Of a stretch of DNA of 32,878 bases, positions 17,372-24,298 are shown in pieces. Every line of letters starts with the position of its first letter. Within the stretch, counting starts at the first letter, position 1. Position numbers and translations under genes: made by a program. The stretch covers positions 1 to 32,878 of the forward strand of contig CALXQI010000008.1 in assembly GCA_944390585.1 (NCBI GenBank), written 5' to 3'. The notes below the pieces were generated by a model. That model was not told the DNA's origin. It did no database searches and saw only the letters and a program-made list of their open reading frames with translations. The DNA comes from an uncultured Alphaproteobacteria bacterium. Lineage in GTDB: Bacteria; Pseudomonadota; Alphaproteobacteria; RUG11792.

Positions 17372-18333
17372 ATACTCAGTTTCTTTGTGACAAAATCATC
17401 CATGGAATTACCAACAGGTAAAAACTCTGTATCAATGAACTTAACGTGTTGCTTGAACACGTTATGGATCTTAACGTAATCTCGCTTTGTAGTCAATAAC
17501 TCTGCTTTTGATCTTGATGCACCATTAATTAATTTTTTTATTTCAGTTATTGTATATTTATGGTTTTCAGAAAATTGTATAAAGTCAATAACATTTAATG
17601 ATAAAGAATTTATAACATGCTTAAACGTATCTGGTTGCCAAGTAGAGCAAAATGCTACAATATTTTTGTCTTCTAAAGCATCAGAACATGTGTAACTTTC
17701 TTCTACGTAGAAGCATGGTTTACTATCTATGTGGTGTTTTATAGAGGCGTATTCTTTACCAACGACGATAACAGCATCACAGAAATTTACAGCATCACGA
17801 ACGCGTTCACGTAAAGGACCTGCTGGAAAGACTTGCTCGTTGCCAAAGCCGTGCATACCATTTACTAGTAAAAATCTAATGGACGGTGTTGTCATTTTTC
17901 CAAACAGCTTATTTGTTACTACAACATTTGCACCAGATAGTACAATTGCATCGGTTACTGCAGAATTATTTTTGCCTATCCATGTTTCACCGTATTCAGA
18001 TAGTAGTAGTGCATCGTTTCCTACTTGTGTGTATGTATGCATTTTGTTATCGACTCTCAAAACGTTTGTAAGATATCCTCCGCGGCCATTAGCTAGTAAA
18101 CTTGGTACAAATCCGTTCTTACTTAATATTTTGAACAACATATGCATAGCTGGAATGCACAGTGCATCACCTATAACAATTTGATTGACATATATAATTG
18201 GAAGTACAGAATTTTTTATACCAGTTTTGATTCCTATACTGTTTATCAAATTATATAAGGCCGCAATTGGCTGCAAACATTTTTCTATCTTAGTATCTTT
18301 TTTGTACCAGAATTCTGGAGCCTTTAAAAACAT
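17350..18333 (-). CDS. lpxK: Degenerate tetraacyldisaccharide 4'-kinase (LpxK) homologue
   Basis: 327-aa protein aligned by eye to LpxK, the kinase that 4'-phosphorylates the lipid A precursor at the inner membrane. Conserved landmarks are the N-terminal KAPEFWYKKD...LQPIAALYNLI, RGGYLT, RVDNKMHTYTQVGNDALLL, NGMHGFGNEQVFPAGPLRE, the FSENHKY block and LLTTKRDYVKI. The catalytic parts are gone: the P-loop VGNITVGGTGKTP is replaced by VNQIVIGDALCIP (about 49-61), the SDDGLQH Walker-B region by TNKLFGKM (140-147), and GDE by GND (105-107). It is therefore probably inactive as a kinase, although the frame is intact over the full family length. ATG 18333 fits the family start; a longer frame would begin inside tRNA-Gly. 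The TGA stop lies within tRNA-Ser(UGA). Confidence 0.75.
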   Translation of the reverse strand: MFLKAPEFWYKKDTKIEKCLQPIAALYNLINSIGIKTGIKNSVLPIIYVNQIVIGDALCIPAMHMLFKILSKNGFVPSLLANGRGGYLTNVLRVDNKMHTYTQVGNDALLLSEYGETWIGKNNSAVTDAIVLSGANVVVTNKLFGKMTTPSIRFLLVNGMHGFGNEQVFPAGPLRERVRDAVNFCDAVIVVGKEYASIKHHIDSKPCFYVEESYTCSDALEDKNIVAFCSTWQPDTFKHVINSLSLNVIDFIQFSENHKYTITEIKKLINGASRSKAELLTTKRDYVKIHNVFKQHVKFIDTEFLPVGNSMDDFVTKKLSMDGWSRG

Positions 18334-18360
18334 CGTACTAACGCAAAAAATCACTACCAA

Positions 18361-18434
18361 TGGAGCGGGTGATGGGAATCGGACCCACGTCCCCAGCTTG
18401 GAAGGCTGGTGCTCTACCATTGAGCTACACCCGC
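18361..18434 (-). tRNA. tRNA-Gly(UCC)
   Basis: 74-nt tRNA on the minus strand with encoded CCA (18361-18363). Acceptor GCGGGTG pairs with CACCCGC; the anticodon stem CCAGC/GCTGG carries loop CTTCCAA, giving anticodon TCC. It is separated from tRNA-Tyr by one base and from the LpxK-like start by 27 bp, so all three are likely on one transcript. Confidence 0.96.
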
Positions 18435-18435
18435 G

Positions 18436-18522
18436 TGGTGGAAGAGGTAGGATTCGAACCTACGTAGACGCAATGTCGGCAGATTTACAGTCTGCTGCCT
18501 TTAACCACTCGGCCACCCTTCC
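18436..18522 (-). tRNA. tRNA-Tyr(GUA)
   Basis: 87-nt class II tRNA on the minus strand with encoded CCA (18436-18438). Acceptor GGAAGGG pairs with CTCTTCC, the anticodon stem is CAGA/TCTG and the loop CTGTAAA gives anticodon GTA. It is the first gene of the tRNA-Tyr-Gly-lpxK unit. A Tyr-Gly tRNA pair is common in bacteria, often near tuf, but tuf is not seen here. Confidence 0.95.
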
Positions 18523-18531
18523 ACACATGAC

Positions 18532-18560
18532 AGTCTACATTAATTGCAGATTTCTCACAA
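18532..18560 (-). promoter_or_regulatory. Candidate promoter for the tRNA-Tyr-Gly-lpxK unit
   Basis: On the minus strand TTGTGA (18555-18560) and TAGACT (18532-18537) are spaced by 17 bp, with the -10 ending 9 bp before tRNA-Tyr. Each hexamer matches 4 of 6 consensus bases. Confidence 0.4.
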
Positions 18561-18657
18561 TATTTTTTTAAGAGAGTGTTTTTAAATATTTAAAAATATA
18601 TCTGCGATTTTATATACAATATATTAAAATACAAAAGAGCTTTAAATATATAATTAT

Positions 18658-19884
18658 TTAGTCTCCATTCATTCCAATATTTACACTGTATGTGGCAGAA
18701 AAACATCCAAAAGGCCCAATCATTGCACAATTGGCGTACTGTGTAAGGATTCGTCTTGGATCTGCGTCATGCCAGTGGTCTGCCATCCAATAACACTTAT
18801 TGAATATTTCATTTTTTCTATAATCATCATATGCAACTAATACAAAAACGTACAATACAACACCATTATTCCACTTTAATTTTTTGACAGCATCGTTAAT
18901 AAGTGAGCTTTGATCTTTTGCATATATAACAATAATATTGTCTTGTATGTCATTATCTGCGTTTTTTATACCTATCCTTACTATAAAATCACTATCTCTA
19001 TAATCTTCAAGGCCTTTATCTACTTCTTGTTTTTTGATAATTCTCATGTATCTATTTGCTATTGCATTGCCGTTTTCATCACATAACCACTTTTGAATGT
19101 ATGATACAGTATTCTTATTGAGTAAATCCATGTTAATATCGATAAATCCAGAATTGCTGTTTGCAATATTATTGAGAGATGCTTCTATATTTGTTGTAGA
19201 AGAAGTATTATTAGAAATATCATGCTGCTCGTTGCGTGGTGTAGCATTTTCTTTTTCACTTACATCTGTACTTTCATCAACTGTATTGTATGTTGAATTA
19301 TTATTTACTCCGATGCTAAAAAAGCAACCATTAGGCGTAATAAATTCGTACGTTCTATGTGTGGGGTCTATGTTATACCACTCGTTTACTGTGTTATATA
19401 GTTCTTTTTTCTCAACAATTTTAGTAATATCAAGTCTCACATAAATACTGTTGTAACAGCTAGCGTTAATAATTTTTGTTAATGCTTCTGTATTTTCTAC
19501 AACTAAGACTTCTGGAACAGACATTTCTATTGTATTTTTGTCCCTGCATAATGATAAAATAACTTTTTTACCAATAGGAACAAAGTGTTTGCTGTCAGTT
19601 CTGTTTGTAAATTGAAGTAATGTCTGAATAAAAATTGGGGTTGGCAAGTTTTCACTTTTATGCACTATTACAATATCATCAGTTTGTGCAATTTTTTCAA
19701 TCAATGCCGAAGTGTCCTCTTTATTTTTTACCTCGTAACTCTTTTTTAGTAATGACTTAGTTATTGTTTTTGTTTTCTGTTGTTGCATTTCTTCGCCAAA
19801 TGCACTTGGGTTATTTAAATGTTGATTACTTGCTGCACATATTGTGCAGAAAAATGTCATGACAATTGTAAGATAAATGCTCAT
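18658..19884 (-). CDS. Exported protein with internal domain duplication, function unknown
   Basis: 408-aa protein, not recognised. The signal peptide (MSIYLTIVMTFFCTICAAS) supports the ATG at 19884; a TTG at 19899 would add five residues. The mature protein seems to hold two copies of one domain, about 70-194 and 247-404, joined by a Ser/Thr/Asn/Glu-rich linker (195-245). Matching points are VPEVLVVENTEALTKIIN versus DNIIVIYAKDQSSLIND, then IYVRLDI versus LYVFVLV, then EWYNIDPTHR...PNGCFFSIGVN versus DHWHDADPRR...PFGCFSATYSVN. Both copies thus end in a Gly-Cys-Phe-(Phe)-Ser motif. No catalytic signature is visible. It may be a periplasmic or secreted alpha/beta protein. The next gene upstream on the same strand is the SulP transporter, with a gap of about 78 bp. 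Confidence 0.75.
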   Translation of the reverse strand: MSIYLTIVMTFFCTICAASNQHLNNPSAFGEEMQQQKTKTITKSLLKKSYEVKNKEDTSALIEKIAQTDDIVIVHKSENLPTPIFIQTLLQFTNRTDSKHFVPIGKKVILSLCRDKNTIEMSVPEVLVVENTEALTKIINASCYNSIYVRLDITKIVEKKELYNTVNEWYNIDPTHRTYEFITPNGCFFSIGVNNNSTYNTVDESTDVSEKENATPRNEQHDISNNTSSTTNIEASLNNIANSNSGFIDINMDLLNKNTVSYIQKWLCDENGNAIANRYMRIIKKQEVDKGLEDYRDSDFIVRIGIKNADNDIQDNIIVIYAKDQSSLINDAVKKLKWNNGVVLYVFVLVAYDDYRKNEIFNKCYWMADHWHDADPRRILTQYANCAMIGPFGCFSATYSVNIGMNGD

Positions 19885-19962
19885 TATGATATGAAACAAT
19901 AACCATTATATAATACTGCAACACAATAGTAAAATAGTCAACATTATTTGAACAAATTGTTA

Positions 19963-21735
19963 TTATTGTGCTTCTTTTAAACTATCAATACTTGTTTTTA
20001 TTGCAGACTCAAAATTAGGAACAATATACCCAAATGCATTATTTGTTTTTTCTTGAGATTCTTTTTGCTGCAAGATATCAAGTAACATACCATTTGTACC
20101 AGATACTATAACAATTGAGCCGTATTTTTTTGCTTTTTTAACAATTGTTTTTAGTAGATTTAATGCTTCACCATCCAAAAATGGTACATTCTTAAAATAT
20201 ACGATCTGAACTTTTGGATACTGTCCAACATCACGCAGATCTTCTTCAATTATTTTTGCTATATTTAAGCATAATATATTGTCAACCTGTATTACATGAA
20301 TTTGCTTTAAAATATTATCAGGTATTTTTTTACTCTTTAAAAATCCATTTTTACTTAACATAAATTCTATTGTTCCAGAATCGTGTTTTCTAGTTGTATG
20401 GACTACTGCATCTTTTATTTTGACCATTCTTTTCCCAAAGAAAACCATTGATGTGGTAAACCCAATGATTACAGCTGGGATGAAGCCAAAAAATACAGTT
20501 GCCAGCACAGTTGCCCAAAAAATGTAGGTTTCATTATTTCTGTAATCAAAATACTGTAATATTTTTTTAGACCGTATAGTGCTTATTGCAAATGCGATTA
20601 ATATTGCAGATATACAATATACTGGTATGTAATCTATAAATACATAACTGTACATTAAAAACAAAATAGATAATATTGTAATTGTTATCGTTCCAACAAT
20701 TGTTTTTGTTTTAAACGATATATTTTTCATCGTATATGCTATGCTAGGACTGACAAATAGTCCACCACAAGCAACACTTAACAAATTTGAAATGCCAGAA
20801 GAAATCATTTCGGCATTGCCATACAGTTTTTTGTCCCCTGTAACACTGCCTGCTACATGAGTGCAAAAACAGCATTCAAGGGCAATGATTATTGATATTA
20901 CAAAAGCATAACTTAGCGTATTTGCTAAAAAAATATCTGATGGCGTTGATTTTGCAAGCGTAGTAATATTATCTATTAATTGAGAATTTAAAAATTCATG
21001 TCCCGTAGTTTTTACGTGTAAAAAAGACGGTAATAAGTTAGTATCTGATGCAAAACCAACAATAACACCCAAACACATGTACAAAAAAAACGAGAAATGA
21101 CTTTTTATTTTTTTCCTAATAATTATTAATGGTAATAAAAAACATACTGCTTGAATAACGTTTTTAAATGTTATCATATCAGTATTTGACATAAAAGTAC
21201 TTAAATTTTCTATGATGCTCTGTGATGATTGGACCGTGCTGATTGATAAAATATACTGAAACTGATTTATAACAATTGCTATACAAACAGAAACAGTAAT
21301 TGCAGCAACAAATGAGCCAGACAAATATTTTAATACATTGTTTAGCCTTAATAATCCAAATACTATCATCATTAATGATGCAAACATTGCAACAAAAAAT
21401 AATCCACGATATTGATATTTTGCTAATATTTCAAACATTACTGTACATAGTGGAAGTGCCACAATAGAAATCTGATATCGCGATCCACCAAGTACTGCCG
21501 AACAAAAAGAAGCAATAGCGCATGAAATAATTCCTTGTACAGGTGCAACACCACAATATAGCGCTAGTGCAAGAGCTATTGGAAACAAGATCAAAAACAT
21601 CTTTAATCCGCTAAATATATCATTTAGCAAAAAACTAAAGGAATATTTTTCTACATCAAGATTCAATAGCGAAGGGCATAATTCAAGCCTCCTTATAATT
21701 TCAACATGGCGTGATATTTTTCTTGTAATTCTCAT
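19963..21735 (-). CDS. SulP family anion transporter with STAS domain
   Basis: 590-aa inner-membrane protein of the SulP/SLC26 family, which moves sulfate, bicarbonate, dicarboxylates or other anions. The first membrane block FSGLKMFLILFPIALALALYCGVAPVQG matches the conserved SulP start (D-x-x-A-G-x-x-x-x-x-x-x-P-x-x-x-A), followed by LGGSRYQIS and about ten further hydrophobic segments, including AFVISIIIALECCFCTHVAG and GGLFVSPSIAYTMKN. From about residue 470 a cytoplasmic STAS domain follows (IHVIQVDNILCLNIAKIIEE, KNVPFLDGEALNLLKTIV, GSIVIVSG). Length is normal. ATG 21735 has no obvious Shine-Dalgarno. The transported anion cannot be told from sequence; metabolite or bicarbonate uptake from a host cell would fit the context. 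Confidence 0.9.
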   Translation of the reverse strand: MRITRKISRHVEIIRRLELCPSLLNLDVEKYSFSFLLNDIFSGLKMFLILFPIALALALYCGVAPVQGIISCAIASFCSAVLGGSRYQISIVALPLCTVMFEILAKYQYRGLFFVAMFASLMMIVFGLLRLNNVLKYLSGSFVAAITVSVCIAIVINQFQYILSISTVQSSQSIIENLSTFMSNTDMITFKNVIQAVCFLLPLIIIRKKIKSHFSFFLYMCLGVIVGFASDTNLLPSFLHVKTTGHEFLNSQLIDNITTLAKSTPSDIFLANTLSYAFVISIIIALECCFCTHVAGSVTGDKKLYGNAEMISSGISNLLSVACGGLFVSPSIAYTMKNISFKTKTIVGTITITILSILFLMYSYVFIDYIPVYCISAILIAFAISTIRSKKILQYFDYRNNETYIFWATVLATVFFGFIPAVIIGFTTSMVFFGKRMVKIKDAVVHTTRKHDSGTIEFMLSKNGFLKSKKIPDNILKQIHVIQVDNILCLNIAKIIEEDLRDVGQYPKVQIVYFKNVPFLDGEALNLLKTIVKKAKKYGSIVIVSGTNGMLLDILQQKESQEKTNNAFGYIVPNFESAIKTSIDSLKEAQ

Positions 21736-21829
21736 CGCTATTTTAAAAATACATCTTTCTACTAAAAGTATACAAAATAAGTATTAATTTTTAGTTACTG
21801 TTTTAAATATAAAACTTTAAAAAATATAA

Positions 21830-21860
21830 TTTACCGTAATAGTTGTAATTGTGATACAAT
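21830..21860 (+). promoter_or_regulatory. Candidate promoter of tRNA-Pro
   Basis: TACAAT at 21855-21860 lies 8 bp before the tRNA and matches 5 of 6 -10 bases. TTTACC at 21830-21835 is a possible -35, but the 19-bp spacer is long. Confidence 0.35.
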
Positions 21861-21868
21861 CTTCTGTA

Positions 21869-21942
21869 CGGGAAGTAGCGCAGCCTGGTAGCGCATCTGC
21901 TTTGGGAGCAGAGGGTCGGAGGTTCAAATCCTCTCTTCCCGA
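21869..21942 (+). tRNA. tRNA-Pro(UGG)
   Basis: 74-nt tRNA. Acceptor CGGGAAG pairs with CTTCCCG, the anticodon stem is CTGC/GCAG with loop TTTGGGA and anticodon TGG, and the T arm is GGAGG-TTCAAAT-CCTCT. The discriminator A is followed by CTT, so CCA is not encoded, unlike the other six tRNAs in the window; it must be added after transcription. Confidence 0.95.
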
Positions 21943-22083
21943 CTTATTTGGCTATTATTTTATTTTCTATTAAAGATCAATTAATTAAACAATATTGAAT
22001 AATATTATCTGTTTTTATATTGTGTATTTTGAATATTGTGCTATGTCTTAGTGTTGCAATAAATCCATGCTATATTACACGGA

Positions 22084-23061
22084 TTATTTTTCATCATACC
22101 ATTCTGCTCCTTCCTCTGCTCCAACTTTACCTAATTCATCTTCTTCTGCTCCAACTTTATCCTCTGCTCCAACTTTATCTTCTAATCTCTCCCCTTTCAA
22201 ACCCTCTTCTCCCAACCCCATTCCTCCTAACCTATTGTCTTCACCCCTTACAACATTGTCGTTTGCCACTGGCACATCATTCAGGTCTGGAAGATTCTCA
22301 TCAAGCAAATTACTATCTCCTACATTTTTTCCACCTGAGTCTGAGGTTTTACGTTCACCAGCATACCCATCTACTACAAGCTCACCATTGTTGCTCACAT
22401 TTTCTAGACCACTATCGATTCTTTGGTTCCCGATTTCTATGCGATTATCTGGATAAGCAGGCATGTTTACATCACTATCTGAACTATCTGCGTTGTAATC
22501 ACTGCTAGATGATAGTGCTACAGCGTCGACACTTCTTGGTGGATAGCTATGACGTGCATCATATTGTTCGAGTTTTTTCTTGATTATAGCATTTGTTTTT
22601 CTTAATAGCTCTGCTTGTTCATATTCCATGTCAGTAGTATTGAGTTTGTTTAAAGATTTATTAACTTTCAGTAATATCGTTTTAAATCGTCTTATAGCAG
22701 AACTTTTTTGTTCTAGCTTCTTTTTTATTTTTTCAAGATCATTGACATTTCCTCCTGAATTTTTAAAACTCTCTTCTATTGCGGTAAATTCATCATTTAT
22801 ATTGCTGATTGCTTTTTCAAAACCGTCTATCTTGTTTATAAGGTTTGCTTTTTGCGTGTTTAGTTTTTTTATTGCTTTCTCATAATATAATTTCTTTTTA
22901 TATAGTCCACCTAGCAATTTTTTAATTTCTTCTGGTGAGTAATATTTTTGTGAATATTTTTGTGTTTCTTGATCAACAAGTTTTACTTGATTTCCAGATG
23001 CAAATACTGCACTACAGCAAAGTAGTGTGCTTAGAACCACTGATTTAGCTAATTTATTCAT
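22084..23061 (-). CDS. Exported coiled-coil protein with acidic repeat tail
   Basis: 325-aa protein of unknown function. ATG 23061 follows a perfect AAGGAGG Shine-Dalgarno and opens a Sec signal peptide (NKLAKSVVLSTLLCCSAVFA before SGN). Residues 30-165 form a long Lys/Glu/Leu-rich coiled coil (KKLYYEKAIKKLNTQKANLI). Residues 170-325 are acidic and Asp/Asn/Gly/Ser-rich, probably disordered, with a short VGAE(D/E)-type repeat near the end (DKVGAEDKVGAEEDELGKV). The signal sequence closely resembles that of the Pro-rich exported protein (LCCSATYAS versus LCCSAVFAS). It is likely periplasmic or secreted. A minus-strand promoter candidate lies at 23098-23127. The gene converges on tRNA-Pro. Confidence 0.78.
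   Translation of the reverse strand: MNKLAKSVVLSTLLCCSAVFASGNQVKLVDQETQKYSQKYYSPEEIKKLLGGLYKKKLYYEKAIKKLNTQKANLINKIDGFEKAISNINDEFTAIEESFKNSGGNVNDLEKIKKKLEQKSSAIRRFKTILLKVNKSLNKLNTTDMEYEQAELLRKTNAIIKKKLEQYDARHSYPPRSVDAVALSSSSDYNADSSDSDVNMPAYPDNRIEIGNQRIDSGLENVSNNGELVVDGYAGERKTSDSGGKNVGDSNLLDENLPDLNDVPVANDNVVRGEDNRLGGMGLGEEGLKGERLEDKVGAEDKVGAEEDELGKVGAEEGAEWYDEK
22103..22177 (-). repeat. Short in-frame repeat encoding the VGAE-rich tail
   Basis: TCTGCTCCAACTTTA occurs at 22115, 22145 and 22163 on the plus strand, with a partial copy at 22103. It encodes KVGAE units on the minus strand. Spacing is 30 and 18 bp, so all copies stay in frame. Confidence 0.85.
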
Positions 23062-23097
23062 ACATTCCTCCTTAAATATAATCAATTTTTATCCCTG

Positions 23098-23127
23098 ATA
23101 ATAATCTAACATATAAAATATTAACAA
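23098..23127 (-). promoter_or_regulatory. Candidate promoter of the exported coiled-coil gene
   Basis: On the minus strand TTGTTA (23122-23127) and TATTAT (23098-23103) are spaced by 18 bp, about 37 bp before the start codon at 23061. Confidence 0.4.
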
Positions 23128-23204
23128 TTTATGAATGCAGTATAATGCATGAACAAAGAAAAATTAGAATTATGTAATTGTTGTGCAATTACAAATTAAT
23201 ACAT

Positions 23205-23750
23205 TTATTTTTTTGTAAAAAAACGAATTACATATAACATAGCTGTTACAATAATTAATATACACCCAATAAATAACATATTGTTAATATATGGTATAGA
23301 AAAATTAAAAATCATGATAATAATGTATAATAACAATATATAAGTTGTACAGATTTTGCTAATAAAGATTGGTGCTATTTGAATACTCTTTTTTCTGACA
23401 ATAGCGTATATGGCACCAATAATTAATAATAAATCTCTTATAAGTAAAAATAATACAATACATAAAAATGAATAAGATGCATTATTTAATCCAAAATACA
23501 TTGTAATACCAGCAGTATTTAAAAAAATCTTGTCCGCCAGTGGATCAATCATTTCCCCAAAACTTGATGTGCAATGAAACTTTCTTGCTAAATACCCGTC
23601 CAAAAAATCCGTTACTGCTGCAATAGCAAAAATGACAATAGACAAGCACCTTATGGAATTAAAAGTTAAGAAAAAAAACGGTGACAACAAAATCCGTAAA
23701 CAGCTTAAAGCTGTTGGTATGACATTTTTACCCAATAATTTCAAGTTCAT
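23205..23750 (-). CDS. pgsA: CDP-alcohol phosphatidyltransferase, probably PgsA
   Basis: 181-aa inner-membrane enzyme that transfers a CDP-diacylglycerol phosphatidyl group to an alcohol, most likely glycerol-3-phosphate, for phosphatidylglycerol synthesis. The family motif D-x2-D-G-x2-A-R-x8-G-x3-D-x3-D is perfect: D48, D51, G52, A55, R56, G65, D69, D73. The N-terminal [16 protein letters not shown] matches the N-x-P-N-x-L-T-x-x-R start of PgsA; Pro and Arg are kept. About five hydrophobic segments follow. Length suits PgsA better than PssA (usually longer), but a relative with another alcohol is possible. The chosen ATG 23750 lies inside ndk (23-bp overlap), implying translational coupling; an upstream in-frame extension would be entirely within ndk and is unlikely. 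Confidence 0.83.
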   Translation of the reverse strand: MNLKLLGKNVIPTALSCLRILLSPFFFLTFNSIRCLSIVIFAIAAVTDFLDGYLARKFHCTSSFGEMIDPLADKIFLNTAGITMYFGLNNASYSFLCIVLFLLIRDLLLIIGAIYAIVRKKSIQIAPIFISKICTTYILLLYIIIMIFNFSIPYINNMLFIGCILIIVTAMLYVIRFFTKK

Positions 23751-24150
23751 TAAAGAACATCTTAATTTCTTGCTCGGCATTTTCTGCAGAGTCAGAACCA
23801 TGTACTGAATTTTTATCAACAGACTCTCCAAATTGCTTTCTTATTGTTCCATTTTCAGCAGCGCTTGGTATTGTTGCCCCCATTAAAGTACGATAGTCAG
23901 CAATTGCATTTTCCTTTTCCAGAACCATTGCAACAATCGGCCCGCTGCTCATTATAACGCACACCTCATCATAAAAAGGTTTATCCTTGTGTACAGCATA
24001 AAATCTACTTGCTTGTTCGTACGTTAATTTGACCCTCTTTTGCGCAATGATACAAAAACCTGCATCTTCTATCATTTTACATATCGCACCAGTAATATTG
24101 CGTTTTGTAGCATCAGGCTTTATAAGGGATAGTGTTCTTTCAACAGCCAT
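23728..24150 (-). CDS. ndk: Nucleoside diphosphate kinase
   Basis: 140-aa cytosolic enzyme that transfers the gamma-phosphate of ATP to nucleoside diphosphates through a phosphohistidine. The active-site block NSVHGSDS is complete with catalytic His117; the nucleotide-binding Lys in LIKPDA (K11) and the [18 protein letters not shown] segment are conserved. Length is normal. No Shine-Dalgarno is obvious before ATG 24150. The 3' end overlaps the phosphatidyltransferase gene by 23 bp, an unusual pairing that joins nucleotide and phospholipid metabolism in one transcript. A 148-bp spacer separates it from the DivL-like gene upstream. Confidence 0.97.
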   Translation of the reverse strand: MAVERTLSLIKPDATKRNITGAICKMIEDAGFCIIAQKRVKLTYEQASRFYAVHKDKPFYDEVCVIMSSGPIVAMVLEKENAIADYRTLMGATIPSAAENGTIRKQFGESVDKNSVHGSDSAENAEQEIKMFFNELEIIG

Positions 24151-24298
24151 TTATGAATAAAAATACTAGACACACACATTCATTGTACAAAAATTTTAAA
24201 TTATGAACAACATCCAATAAAAATTTTTACCATGGACATTGTATTTTGTAAACTGTGACTAAGTAGAGCATACGTAAGGCAACCAACTATTGTACATA

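Noticed and set aside
17158-17479. Plus-strand ORFs across tRNA-Ser (peptides such as GVGFEPTKELPP)
   Set aside because: These are translations of the antisense strand of a tRNA, a frequent annotation artefact.
18334-18420. N-terminal extension of the LpxK-like protein
   Set aside because: The added codons come from tRNA-Gly and its flank; the family alignment begins at ATG 18333.
18185-18571. Plus-strand ORF over tRNA-Gly and tRNA-Tyr
   Set aside because: It is antisense to two tRNAs and the lpxK start; the peptide GAGDGNRTHVPSLEG is a known tRNA-shadow type.
22020-22508. Plus-strand Leu/His/Ser-rich ORFs
   Set aside because: They are antisense to the acidic repeat tail of the exported coiled-coil protein, which has a signal peptide and a perfect Shine-Dalgarno.
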